64,000 nt of DNA from Undaria pinnatifida. Lineage: Eukaryota > Sar > Phaeophyceae > Laminariales > Alariaceae. The notes beneath the pieces are model-generated. The model saw only the letters and a list, made by a program, of their open reading frames with translations, was not told where the DNA came from and ran no database searches. The position numbers and the translations under genes were made by a program. The DNA is taken from positions 9,523,805 to 9,587,804 of the forward strand of contig JABAKD010000030.1 in the NCBI GenBank assembly GCA_012845835.1. The letters run 5' to 3'. Shown in pieces: positions 1 through 20,072 of the stretch (the stretch's first letter is position 1; every line of letters starts with the position of its first letter).

Positions 1-1606
1 GTGAATACAAGTGTGGATCTAATGATAGAGGGCTGTGGCCCTATGACATAGTCAAGGGTCAATGCTCGCAGCTGGCAGTGGGCCGCACCTGCTCGTTATA
101 CCCCCGCTCCTTTTGGTGCTCGCGTCGTAGCGGCGTTTCTCGTTTTCCTGACCCCCCTGGTGGTGTGGGGAGCCCGAATTGTGCTACTGCAGTATAGTGC
201 AGTATTGATGGCTCCAGAACAACGCAGTCTGCTGTATTTCGTCGGATAATTGCGCGAAATGGCAAGCGGGCGAGGCCCGTTTCGATGCCGATAACCCCCT
301 TCCCCCCTGCGCGCCCTCCGTTTTGTTGCAGTAGCGTTTGTGTCAGTGCACCCAAAATCGTGCAAGAGTCAAAGCGGTGCGCCGTTTGTTCTTCCGTCCT
401 TCGTCCGTCGCAGTGACGAAGAACAACAATGAAATAACGTTTTCTCCTCGAACATCTCCTCTTCCTCATGCCGCTGCTGCTCCTCCAATGCGCTCATTGG
501 TCATACTCGCACGACATTTTTCAGTCACTAGAAAACCGGCGTCCTCTGGTTGGCTCTCCCCCCACCCTCCATTACACCCTCTTTCCCCACCCCGCGCGCC
601 CAATGGACTACGCGAAAACACTGAAACTGCGGTTTCGTGTCGGGGACCTGAGCCTGCTAGAAAGAAAGCGGCATAGCAGAAGTAAGGTGGACGAGGAAGG
701 AGGCGCACAGAGGTGCCCGTGTGGCAATGCAGATGAGAGTAGAACTTACATATCGAGATAATGCGCACAGCGAGATAACGCGCACAGCGAAATAATGCGC
801 ACAGTACAAGGAAGGGGCGGGATGTGCTGTGCTAGCGGAGATGAGGAAAATAGGTGTATGTGACAAGCAGAAGTTTGGTACACTAGGTAGTAGCGATATA
901 ATATATATCTATCCTAGGTTATAGATGGTGGCCGCAGACGGACCAAACAGGAAGGAGACCAGATAAGCAAGATATTTCATGTACTATGTGAAATAAACGC
1001 ACTGAGCGCCCAAATGCTGGAGGTGTCTCTGTTGGCAATAGGAACGGTTCTCCGTCGCGAAAGGGATGCATGGTCAATAATAGTCAAATGACAGAAGGTG
1101 AGCAACAAATGAGTACCCCGTCCCCGTCCCCCATCCGCCATCCCCCTACTGCGTCTCCCTCTGTATCTGCAGCCTCCTCTGCTAGCAATACAGATGGACT
1201 CGACCGTGTGGAAACCTTGTTTATTTAGAACTGCATGCTTTCGACCGCACGGGTTATGTGTTTGTTTGCCCCTTTGGGACTACCGAGACCAAAATGATCT
1301 AATATGTCGAAAGTACAGGCGTATATATAAACGGCGTCGACCGCACGAAGCAACCGGGGCTAAAGGTTAAAACGGGTAGGGGGTGTGTCCTTGGTGACGT
1401 TAAAGGAGATGTACGACGCGCGCGCAGCTTGATGATAATTATATTGCTGCACGCTCTTCCTATCATGGAAAGAAGGCCGATAGCACCGCACTTCTCGCTT
1501 TTTTGTTCGTTTTACCTGGGTGCCAGAAGGGTTCATAATTTCTGACACACAGTCTTGGCCCCGCGCGGGTGTTTTTCGTATTTTGTTCCCACTTTTTTTT
1601 TCTAAG
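1..1606. other. Region upstream of the first recognised PGM exon
   Basis: No coding exon is recognised here. The missing amino end of phosphoglucomutase (about 20-25 residues ending just before the first visible exon) was looked for and not found, so its first exon probably lies left of the window. The stretch ends in a pyrimidine tract and an AG acceptor at 1605-1606. Bases about 1380-1510 show partial similarity to about 55600-55740, which suggests a dispersed repeat. The open frames between 59 and 866 overlap on both strands and look like shadows. Confidence 0.5.
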
Positions 1607-9226
<7,620 letters not shown>

Positions 9227-12092
9227 ACGCGGGAAGAGACACAACACAACTAAATCAACAAGCAAAAAAATGGGATGAATCCATCGTTTGAAGTTAATAA
9301 TAGTCAAGCCATCAAAATAGTCGATCATCGACTTTTACACCGCGTAGCTTATAGTGACCGCTTGAGAACTGCATCCACTTTTCGGGGACAAAGTGGTTGG
9401 AGTTTCACTTGAGAAGCTTTTCCGGTCGCAGAAAGGTTATTACGTAGCTCTCGAAAATGACGGTGTTTTCTGTTGTTGTGTTTTTTCGTCGGCGGCTTAG
9501 GTGCTGAAGCGTTTGTTGTTTGTTTGCGGTGTCGTCACTGAATGGTCGCGCTCCCGATGACCGCCAGCCGTACGTGCAGCACACGCGGTTTGTTAAGTCG
9601 CGTCGCGGTAAGCCCGACTTTGCCCGCTTAACGCTCAGTTGTGCAACAAAACCTCTCGGAGGCAGCAAACGTGCGAGAGAGTCTTCTCGCTTTTACGACT
9701 GCACCCACGTTTTGGGGGAAGACTACTTGGAGTTAGTATAGGATAATTTCTGCTGTGGGAAAAGGTTTACCTGATAGCACTTAGTATGATTAGCAGCTGC
9801 CGTATGATTGGATGATTTATCACGATCAGACGCTTTGTGTTTGGTATTTACTTGCTTTACGTCGTCAGGAGTTCTGGTGCCCTTCTTCATCGTTTGAGTT
9901 GGCGAAGTTTCGCGTGCAGGCCAAGCGCGGGGTGAGGGTGGCTAGAGATGGTGACCGCGATGACAATGCATGGCGGGTTTTTAAAAACAGCACTGGCTCC
10001 GGCGTGTTCGCACGACATCATACATTAGTATAGGATAATTTCTGCTGTGGGAAAAGGTTTACCTAATAGCACTTAGTATGATGAGCAGCTGCCGTATGAT
10101 TGGATGATTTATCACGATCAGACGCTTTGTGTTTGGTATTTACTTGCTTTACGTCGTCAGGAGTTCTGGTGCCTTTCTTCGTCGTTTGAGTTGGCGAAGT
10201 TTCGCGTGCAGGCCAAGCGCGGGGTGAGGGTGGCTAGAGATGGTGACCGCGATGACAATGCATGGCGGGTTTTTAAAAACAGCACTGGCTCCGGCGTGTT
10301 CGCACGACATCATACTTGGCCGAGGTATCGCCAGAGCTTGTAGCCAGGGCGGCAAAACATTTCTTTTTTTTTCTAGCGTGTCAACTTGAAGCCGGCAAGC
10401 TGAAAATGTAGGCAGTGTCGCAGATCCTGCAAAAGAGGAAAACAAGTGCGTCTGCCGAGGGGAGAGTGGCAAAAGCAGTGTATCGGCAAAACGAGGTTTT
10501 CCGATGATGTGAGGGCACGTCCCGTTGAGGAAACAACCCCCCTTTCCCGTCCCCGCCCTCCTAGGCTCGGTTGGAAGATCGTGGCCATGAGGGGGTGCGC
10601 TTTCGTTGGCGTGGGAAAAGCTGAGCGAGATGGTTCTTGGCCTCAACGCGCGAAAATAGAAAAAAAGGTCCAATTCGACACTGTTCAGTTCTTCTTGTTG
10701 CGCTCTCGGGATTGAAGGTGGGACCAGCGAGACTGCGCAATCAGTACACGCAAGAGAGAAAATCTACGCCACTGTTGGTAGGATGCCTTTTTCGTTGCCG
10801 AGCGGCATCACGTTTTGCGCCTTTGCGTCTGCTGCTCTTGATGTAGACGCGTGAAAGCAGTTGTATACGGTCGAGAGAATACCCCGAGTGTGCCAGCAAC
10901 AACACAGCACCCGTACATGCCCCACGGTGCAAGGTATTCCGTTTCATGGCAGTGCCAAACAGTTATTGTACACCACCACCATCACTACAACAACTACAAA
11001 TAATACCAACAGACATCGACCAACCCTTCCTTCGTCACCGCACACACTGTTGCAATTCTTCATCCGAGAACGCGTTCGCACTCGTTTCACGTCCTACCCT
11101 GCTACCCATTCTAGTTGCGTGTATTCCAATTATGCAACAAACAGGAAGGGTTTCGTACCAGGCAATGGCATGGTGTGGTACAGACGGTGTGGTATGGTAC
11201 CGTAGGACTCACATTCCTCCGTCAACCTCGTGCATATTCTATTGACTGGGAGGGGGTTGGGGGGACGTACTGCTTCTGTGCACAACAAACGCATCCGAAC
11301 ATCAACGAATGGGAGCCGGGGCGGGGGGCATGCGGAACGGCGCGACATGCTGCAGTCAAGCAGCCCAATCATATAATACAAATGTACGTTGAAACCAGGC
11401 TACCCCAAACGTACCCCGCTCCGATCAAGAAGAGCGCACGCAGTGCAGCCGAGAAACTATGTGCGCTTCGTTCAACGGCAAGGAATATTGCCGTGTCTTC
11501 TCCCCTCCTCTCCCCTCCTCCTCTCTCCTCCGCTCCCCTCTCCTCCCTCCACCCGTCGACACGGCTCGCGCCCTACGCGGCGATATTCACCATGACTTTC
11601 CAATTGTACGATAAAGGCACCCTTTCCCCCAGTTACAGCAGTATGGCCAGGAGGTATACGTCACCAAGCGCGGCGCTAGGGAGCGAAGACTGATTCGATA
11701 AACGGCAGAAGGTCTTCGGCGGCTCTGGTTTGACACATATATCGACAAATCCCAACAAATATAGGAGAGGGAGGGGGAGGGGAGGGGGGGGGTTGTATTC
11801 AGTTTGTGGATGGCCGTAGTCGTATGGCCATAGACGTTCGCGTCCCTACAATGCCGGCACGAAGCACGTCGGTCTTTCACCGGCCAGGAAGACATTGCTT
11901 GCACCGAGCGCGAAGCGCCGTGAGGTGTTCGGCAAGTCGCATGACGGGGGGGGGATATTCAGCCAAGACGTGCGTGACTGCATTGTATTGCGAGCGCGTG
12001 GCATGCACTAACTTAGAAATAACTATTTCACCCACAGTCTCTGCCTTGTGTCAAAGCAAAGCCGAGGAGCGTTTCCCCCCTCTCGACGTCAC
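9227..12092. other. Spacer between convergent PGM and bromodomain genes
   Basis: PGM (+) ends at 9226 and the bromodomain gene (-) runs toward it. The spacer contains the 9733-10316 tandem duplication and pieces of the short palindromic element family near 9365 and 9695. An exon-like piece on the minus strand has an acceptor at 10428-10427 and an in-frame stop about 46 bases later. It could be the last exon of the bromodomain gene, but it would cut the fold short, so it is not called. The open frames between 10861 and 11904 look accidental. Confidence 0.45.
9733..10316. repeat. 292-bp tandem duplication
   Basis: Two head-to-tail copies, 9733-10024 and 10025-10316, differ by only a few substitutions. 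Each begins TTAGTATAGGATAATTTC and ends CGACATCATAC. Each carries the same 73-codon frame, which has no recognisable features. The near-identity suggests a recent duplication. The left edge starts at the right edge of a short dispersed element whose core is TACTTGGAGTTAGTATAGG. Confidence 0.9.
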
Positions 12093-15000
12093 CTGTAGAA
12101 GTCGGTGTCCTTGTCGTTGAACAGCATGGCGTTCCGGCACATGAGCACCATGTCGTCGTGCAGCATGTCCACGCTCGTGTAGTGCACCACGTCGCCATCG
12201 AGACGGTTCTGGATACCCCGAAGATCTTTTCGCGCAGCAAAGCCAAGCAAGGGCCGCCCGCGCCAAGCCCGAATAGACGATATAAGAGGTAATAACGCCA
12301 CAAATAACAATGGCAGAGGGACGGATTTGAGGTTTTAAGAGGTACACATATTGTTTACAGTCAAAGCGCTCACGGTATGTCCGTCGTGAGTGGCGCTATT
12401 ATGTTTACAGTGTCGTCTTCGCCGTGACCCTATCGTAGTGTTCTACGACGAAACTGATTCCGTCCTGATTAGTGTTTTGTCGCGTTCATAGGGCGGCACC
12501 CGTCGTTCAGAGTAGCGGGAGCAAGCGCTTGATCGGTCTTTCCGACCCTCGCATCGAGTTAGTTCGCTAACTCTCCTGCTGTAGCATAGTAGCGGTAAGC
12601 CCATCTTGCAGATGGATCGCCTCTGTGCTTATCCTACAATATTACCTGTGCACGAGATCTCGGCTTGATGGTCATGCTTGCTCAACATAAAGCACTATAC
12701 TACCAGGTGTGTTCTCTCCGATATGTCAGAATTAAAACGTGGCTCTCGCGCTTTCTCGCTTTCTCTCGCAGGATCTCCCCTTGTCAGCCACGGCGCGGGT
12801 TCCCTTAACGTACAATTAAGCCAGTACGCCTAACCCCGCGCAACGCTAGGACAGGAAGGCAGGCGTGGGTGGTGACACATGCTTTGCCGGACTAAATGTG
12901 GTGGGGGGCGCTCGTAAAATTGAAGAAAGCTAAGGCGAAGCGCTTCGCTGCGCAGCAGTGCACGCAATAAAAGAGTAAATCGCGTCCTGACCCTTTCCGC
13001 TGCGAACAAAGACTGCGATTCCAGCCTTAGAGACAGCACTAAAGGACGAATTTCTCAGACTCGAATCTCGTTCGTCAACAAGCCCCTCACCGATGGGGTT
13101 CTTGACAACGTCCAGGTAGCCCGGCGCCATCGCAAGATTGACGCTTTTGCTGTTGCCGACGGGAGGCGGGAGACAAATCAAAAACGTAAACCCGACCATC
13201 CGGTTTAGAGGTTGGTTTCGTCGTCCAATAGGGCCGAAAGCATGTGCGCACGTAGCCATTTTTTATTGTTATTATGGATAAAAAGAAGAGGAAGGGCAGC
13301 AGCACACGTGAGCGTGGAGGGGCGTAGGGGGGAAGGTTAGAGGGGCGATTAACGTGGGATTGACAGCCCTCGTGTGATTGTTCAGCCCGAAAAGGGACCT
13401 TAATGAAAGTAAGCTGTCTCGGTGGGTTCGCCGTCTCACATCGAGCTGACACGGTAAGGCTCACAATCGGATACACAAATTGGTCGCGCCGGTGGGTGTG
13501 CCGTCGAAGAAGCGACGTTGCTGCAACAGTCTATCTGTTCGCCGGAGGAGAATCTCTAGCCTGCACAACAACGAGATACCAAGGGTATGATACGGGCACG
13601 GTGCTGGCGCACGCACCAGAACGCCCACGACGACCGATGCTTGTTGATCTTGGACCACATCTCTTTCAGCATCACCCCGAGCCCCGGCACTCGTCCGCTC
13701 GGGGTGACCAGACCAACTGCAGCAGGCATACCGATCTTCCACTTCTGCCCGACGCGTGACGGAATCGAGCCCTCGCGCGAGCACCCGGTGGGGGGTGCAG
13801 GGGCAGCAGCAGCATGGGGGGGTGGGGCGGCAGCGTAAGCAATTTTAGGGTTTCCCTTGCTCTTTTTCATGCTACTCTCCTTCTCCAAGGGAGGTTTCCC
13901 CACGCCTTTCCGCTTTCCCTTCGCCTTTCCAGTCACATCTCTACCGCCGCTACCCCCCCCCTCGCAAGATCTCCCGCCGGCGCCGACGCCCCCCGAGTAG
14001 GCTTCGACAGCCCTGCCCGTTCCGCTGCCACCGGCAGATGCTCCTTTCAGAACGGAAACCTCTGGCGATCTCGTTCCCGTGCCCTTTCCGAGAACCGACG
14101 GACTCCGAGTGTTTCTGCCACTACCGCCTCTCGCCACGCCCCCCCCCCCCCCCCGATAACTGCTGCTGGCCTTGTTTCCGCCTTTCGGCGATCCCGAGGG
14201 CGATGGAGCCAGGGCCGCCGGCGGTAGTAGCCGCCACGCCCAGCTGATGCAGTCGGTCTTCTCGGGGCGACTGAAAGCGATCGGAATCTCCCCTTTTCTT
14301 CGCCCACTTCGTCGACGACCTCGAGGGTGCTCCTTTCTGAAGCGGTGGCAGCGACGGCGATGGAAGATCCCATATTGCGGCTTGTGACGCTGGTCCATCA
14401 GAAGAAGCGCCTGGAGGATATTGTCTTGGGGTCGAACGAGCGGGGCTCCCGCCTTTTTTCTGGAGGATTGGTGTGCGCGGGTGCTTCGATAGACGCGTGC
14501 TCGGCCCTGGAACCGACTTTCTGGATTGATGGGTGCTTTCTTCGTGGGTGGGACGTTTCTTCTGCGCTGAACGTTTTTCATATATATTTGCACGGTCACC
14601 CGGGATCTCGCTGTTCCTTTCCTGGCCGGTAACGCCGCCACCTCCCTGCCCCCGACGAGCCACAGCGGTGGTTTCGTTTGGAAGAGCACTTCCTTCAATT
14701 GATCCTTTTTCCTCTACCGAATTTGGGGCGCGGTGGCTGCTTGCTGCCAGGGCAGGACGTTTCTTCTGCACCGTACATTTTTTGGAAATATTTACACTGT
14801 TGACCGGAGTCTCGCTGTTCCTTTCTTGGCCGGCGGCGCCACCTCCCCGCCCCGAACGAGCCATAGCGGCGGATTTTTCTTTTGAAATTGCGCTTCCGTC
14901 GTTTGTTTGTTTTTTCCCTGCGCTTCCTCCTTCTTTGACGCTCGTTTTTCCCGCTGGTCGGCCTACTTTCCCTCCTTGTGTTTTTCCTCCTCTTCCTTTC

Positions 15001-16482
15001 CTCCCTGTTCCTTTTCCTCTCCCTCTTCCTCTTCTTTCTCCACCTCCTCCTCCTCCTACCTCTTTCTCTCTCGTTTCAACGACCGTATCACTGCTATCGA
15101 CATATTTGGCACACCCTCGTTCTTCGTCACCAGCTGAGTTCCCCTTTCCGACACTGCTCGCCACTACGTTACCACCATCGTTGCTCGAATCTCCTCCGCC
15201 ATTGCCCCCTTCGCCAACGTCACCGTTGCTTGTCTCGCTCGCTCGTCCTTCCCGAACGCTAACCTCACGTGAAGTGCTCGCACTGCCACTATCACCACTT
15301 CCTTTTTCGCGGGATGACTTCCTGCGTATGGGCTCGCTCTCCGACCTAAGGTCGGGAAAGGGACACGGGTAAGGCCTCATCGATTCGGCGGACCCCACCA
15401 CATGGGAAGTGGCGGCGCGGGGAGCGGCAGCTGCCGCCGCTGCCGCCGCCACCGCCGCGACTGGAGACCTTGAATCGCCGGCTGCTAGACTCCAACCTTC
15501 TGGTTGATGAAGATCGCTTGGTGGCTGGCGGTGGATTTGGAGGTTGGCAAACATCTCACCCAGGTCACCGACGAAGCGGTGGAAGGAGTCTTGAAAAAGC
15601 AGCCTAGAAAATTGATCATCGGTAGCGCAGACGTAATATCACGGGAGCGTAAGGGATAGAGAAGAGGAGGGGAGGGAGAGGGGGCTTTGAAGGAAAAACG
15701 GCGGCATGCATGTGCGTGTGTCCACAGGAGAAAGAGGGACGTTGCCTGGGACCCCTTTCCGGTGTTAAACCGAAGGGGTGGGATGGACTCGTTGTGAATT
15801 AGCAACACAGTAGTCCTGCGCCAACTGACACTTTGGGTACATGCACCTGGAGATGTGTGGGCGTGACAACCTGCCACCTTTCACAGTTCTGGTCGCGACG
15901 AATGCAGCCCCCCCTCCCTCTCCACCCCTGAAGTTCAAATCCCCCAATACTCGCTATAAGGCACGCGCCCCTAGCTATCACCCCGCCAAGCAAGAAAACC
16001 AGTACCTTACTTGTGCCGTTCGCTCGTCGATAGATGCGCCGCTTCATGTCATTCCCACCTTCTGTCCTATACAGCTCTCGACGCCTACGTTTGCAGCATA
16101 ACGTACTTGTGCTAGAGAAAAACGGGCGGGTTCTTGAGCGCTTGGATCCATGCTCGCCTGTTTACCCGCCCGCCCCAGCTAGAAAACGAAGCGCGGGGTA
16201 CAAAAAAACAACCATAGTTGTGTTATGTTATGTATCGCACTGCACTGCGTTTGCCAACATGTTGTCGAGATTTCCGGTCCGGTTCGGTCCACACTTGGCC
16301 TTTATCGCTTCCTGAAATGCGCGAAATCTCTACGACCTACCGAACAATGTATGCCTGCACTTCCGGCCTGGACAGATCGGGGAGGTTCGCCTGCAGGGCC
16401 TGGACTGTGGGTGGATCGGCTCCATGCAGAAACACTGCTTCCGGTAGATCCTCCATGCCCTTCACCGACACGCCTTCTCTCG
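12093..16482 (-). CDS. Bromodomain protein, partial model with a homopolymer frameshift
   Basis: Likely a nuclear reader of acetyl-lysine on histones. In transcription order the exons are about 16482-16341 (5' edge uncertain), 15603-13617, 13149-13091 and 12225-12093. Joining them rebuilds the bromodomain: helix Z with WSKINKHRSSWAF, then APGYLDVVKNPIDLRG and IQNRL, then the helix B-C region MVLMCRNAMLFND with the acetyl-lysine-binding Asn. The phases at these joins agree (CG|G, TG|C, G|AT). The 2-kb exon upstream is rich in Gly, Ser, Lys and Arg with poly-Ala, as in a disordered tail. A C16 run on the + strand (14139-14154) shifts the frame by one; removing one base would restore it. The start exon and the part after the bromodomain were not found. 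The bromodomain call is firm; the wider protein is not identified. Confidence 0.75.
14139..14154. repeat. C16 homopolymer inside a bromodomain-gene exon
   Basis: Sixteen consecutive C on the + strand, which is poly-Gly on the coding minus strand. The frame open from 15603 to here closes just downstream. A frame offset by one stays open from about 14698 to the splice donor at 13617-13616. The simplest readings are a one-base length error or a length polymorphism. Confidence 0.85.
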
Positions 16483-16925
16483 GGATCCCGACACACACGT
16501 GCATACATGATATGGACCCAATAAAGCAGCCAATTTTCGGGGGCACGTGGTAGAGGGAGAAGGGGTATTTGCGTGGTGACGTCGTGCGCGCGTGTTCTAA
16601 AAAGTGAAGAAGCGTGATTGACAATGCGCCTACAGCAACCGGACTGCAGCAGCTGCTGCTGCATCTCAGAAACTATTTCCTTCTTCAGCAACGTTTGAAC
16701 AAAACAGGAAGATGGGATTCTCCCCTTTCCACACGACTGTTGCTTTCTTCGAAACACGTCTTGTTCTTAACAGGATCAGCGCCCGAGTTATTGCACAGGC
16801 AGCAGCTTGTCAGTTGAAGGAGAAGCCGTGTCACCGTTCATCAGAAAATCCCGAACACCCACTCTAGATGGGGTCCTCGCACGATCGGGGGTCTCGAACG
16901 TCGGGGGTCAGCAGCACCAGTGTTA

Positions 16926-17650
16926 TGGTAATTAGAGGGTATTAATTCGTTAGACCACTGATAAAACGTTGCTCTATATTGCCTACCCAAACAAAGCCTT
17001 ATAAAAGTCTCGCCACTGGGCCGGCGGGACGGCAGGTCGGCAGGGTATACGGACAGATGTATCAATATCCACGCGGTTGTATCCCTTGGGATACCGAGGA
17101 GGGTATTTTTCAAGTTCGACATGGGGAAGTCGTAAAAGTTTATTATTGGCAGAAAGTGAGATGCGAACCCACGACTCAAAAGCCTACCAGGTATGTCCTG
17201 CCGACGACGCCATTGTAGTTATAGACTGTTAGCCCATTTGACCACTGGTAAAAAGTTAGCCAATTGCCTACCCAAACTAAGCTTTTTTATTGCACTCCAT
17301 TTTAAGGTAATTAGAGGGTATTTGTCCGTTTGACCACTGGTAAAAGGTTATCCAATTGCCTGCCCAAGCTAAGCCTTATAGCACTCCTCTCCCCTGGACC
17401 GGCGGGGTAGAAGGTCGGGCGGATACACGGGCGAATATGTCAATATACACGCAGTTCCATTTCCTGGGGATACCGAGGAGGGTATTTTCAAGTTCGACGT
17501 GGGGCAAGTCGGAACAAATTATTATTGGTGGATAGTGAGATTCGAACCCACGACCCAAAAACCCATGGTCTGCCGACGACGCCATTTGTTGAGGAATTAG
17601 AGCGTATTAGTCCGTTTGACCACTGCTAAAAAGTTAACCAATTACATTCC
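16926..17650 (-). mobile_element. Tandem pair of tRNA-derived SINE-like repeats
   Basis: Two head-to-tail units about 387 bp apart (from about 16926 and about 17312). On the minus strand each has an A-box-like segment (for example TACCAGTGGTCAAATGGG) followed about 60-90 bases on by a B-box-like GTGGGTTCGAATCTCAC or close variant. Then comes a conserved body with GATACCGAGGAGGG read on the + strand. The long A-to-B spacing suggests a parent tRNA with a long variable arm (Leu or Ser type). The copies have diverged, so the event is not recent. It could be an intron of the bromodomain gene. Confidence 0.6.
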
Positions 17651-18317
17651 TAAACTATGCCTTGTAACAACGGCGTGCGGCGCGATACACTCTCCTCTCT
17701 TTCAAATCTTTCAATTACTCCTCTGATCAAGTCAGCAACCGACCCACAATTTTGCAGAAAACATTTCAGGGACGGAGCGGGGGGTGGGGGTCGAACGGAT
17801 CGTCCCAAAACTTGGCGTGGTGAGAGGCATGTGTCGTCTGGGGTACAACCGCGACGTGCGGCGTGAGACGTGTCTGCGCCCACCTTGGCGATGGAGCTCT
17901 TGGCACAGCTCCGTGGCACTCCGTCCGCTGTCCGCGATGAGAGCGAACTTTCGCACTGGCGGCCCTGTCAAGGTAAATCTGGGCGTGGGGCGTGGGCGAA
18001 GGGCCTGGATTAAAAACTGCTGCTTTTTGTAGGGTGTTACGCACAAAGGAGAGGGGTGCATCGCAGAATTGACGAATGTTTTGTCGAGTGATGCTGCCAC
18101 GCGTGCCAAGCCTCCCCTTTGCCAGTGGGCATAACAGGGTCGTATCGGGGACGATTGCTATTGCGCTCAGGTTGGTTCATGTGAGCACGCGATTTACCGG
18201 TTTTTGGGGCTCACGATGGGGTAACCTCGACTCACCGCAGAGGGTAGCGCCTAGAGACTGCAGAACCAAACACGAATAAGGCCACAGCTAATTAAGCGAG
18301 CGCGGGCCGAAACCCAG

Positions 18318-18395
18318 GAGAAGACATAAGTGTGCTTGACCGGTTTTCACTGTACCACGCGGAAATGGCCTACTGGATGTACGCCTTCCTTCACG
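18318..18395 (+). other. Possible isolated coding exon
   Basis: A 78-base open segment is flanked by a CAG acceptor (to 18317) and a GTAAGC donor (18396 on). It encodes a protein-like peptide that includes LDRFSLYHAEMAYWMYAF. A second open stretch downstream, 18660-18830, includes GDESCFDRARAPQIYMLL, but its frame does not join directly to the first, so a model cannot be completed. I do not recognise a family. It may be part of an unknown + strand gene or a relic. Confidence 0.25.
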
Positions 18396-20072
18396 GTAAG
18401 CGCGATTTAGCTTCCTTGTGCCGAAGCCTCACAAAGGCAAGCGCCGCCGTAATCAACCGATGGGATTCCAATGCCTACCTCGCATCCTGGAGATTCGTAG
18501 GAATAGTCTTACGGCAGCGTTTTGGGATTCAGGCACCTGGCTAGTTCATTGCCTTCCCCGGATCACAATCGTGCGGAGACCCTTGCAGTAGTACCTCCTA
18601 CCAAACCGCTACCTGGGCGATCTCGCGCTGTTACCTAACGATGTTCTGCCCGTTTGCAGCGGTGACGAAAGCTGCTTCGACCGTGCCCGCGCCCCCCAGA
18701 TCTACATGCTCCTGGGTGGGGGTGCAGCAAGGTCATCGCGCAAGCAAGCGGACCTGCTCATGTGTTATTTAAACCACGATGCCATAATTGCGTGTGGAAC
18801 CGAGGCCGCGTCATGGTGAGACTACAGTAGACGACGGGACACTCTTCTCGGTTTGGCTGAAAAACTACTTGGAGTCGGACTACGCGGTGTTTTGCAGATG
18901 TAAAAGGGTTTACATACTGCAGTGCCATTCACTATCAACATTATACCAACGGGGGCACCACAGCGGGACATAGCATAGACTAGAGTTTTATAGGGCTACG
19001 CTGAACTTTCATACGCCACGCATTTTGTCATAAAACGCAAAACTGTTGTCAAACTCGAACAACACCACATCTCGTCATCCAACCACGATTCATGCCCCTT
19101 CCCTTTGTTGCTGCTGAAATGTTACTATTACGACAGGCTGGTTCAAGTTAAACGGCGGATTTTTTTTCCCCCACGAATGCCCCTCGCAATATCTAGTCAA
19201 AGGGTGAATATTTCGTGTCATACTGACTCCCATGACCAGTGGAAGAGGATGTCTTAGCCAGCTTTTTTGATGACGGCCTCGGGCTGTCTCTAGGAGCGAA
19301 GCTCGTATCGACCAATGGCAGACCTTCAAGTTTTCAATAATATTCAGGGTTTTTCCAAGAGGCGGCGGAAAAACAATTGCGCCGCATTTTGCACGAACAG
19401 GTTGGAGGTACTCCAAGGCACGTCTGCAGAATTTTGCGCGCAAAAAATCCAAGATCTGACCTGCGTATGTTCAATATTGAGCAGAACATGTCGAGAAAAC
19501 TGGATCCTACACTAAAACCAAGTCATACGAAGGAAATAACGCACTTTATTCACTTTACGAGCAAAAGTCCACATGTCCACGCCGATTTTGAGAGATAGAC
19601 CCTGACATTTTGCACAGGTGTTCTACATGTCCATCCCGAGGCCTGACCTCCGGGTGTTTTTCTTTTTTTTTTCGCCGAAAATGTTTGGTCTAAGGTAGTC
19701 CAGATTTTCCAAAAATGTTAACTGACGAAAAAGCAGGCAAACAAAATAAAGGACAGGTGAGGTCTTCGTGACGTCTATAGAAGACATGTATGTGCAAACT
19801 TTCACGGTCTGAATAAAAAAAACGGTGTGAACATTCGCCAGGGAATAAGTTAGCGTCGCTTATCTCCAGTCTGTACGATTATTTATATTACGTTTGCCAT
19901 CCGACGATGTGCAGCATGTGCTTCATCTTCGATCACTCATAAATATTCCTATTAATAGACAGCAGAAACGCTTGAAAATGGTAATATTGCTGTGCAAGGC
20001 CAGTGCGAGCAGCACAGCGTGATGCATCACTTAGAGCTACGCCGAGCGCACACACATGCTATGCATGAGAAC

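Noticed and set aside
10366-10431. Last exon of the bromodomain gene
   Set aside because: Splice site and phase fit, but the stop would fall inside the last helix of the domain, leaving it incomplete; not enough support.
13814-15372. Long + strand frames rich in Ser, Phe and Pro
   Set aside because: They are antisense to the low-complexity bromodomain-gene exon, whose minus-strand frames join in phase to recognised bromodomain exons.
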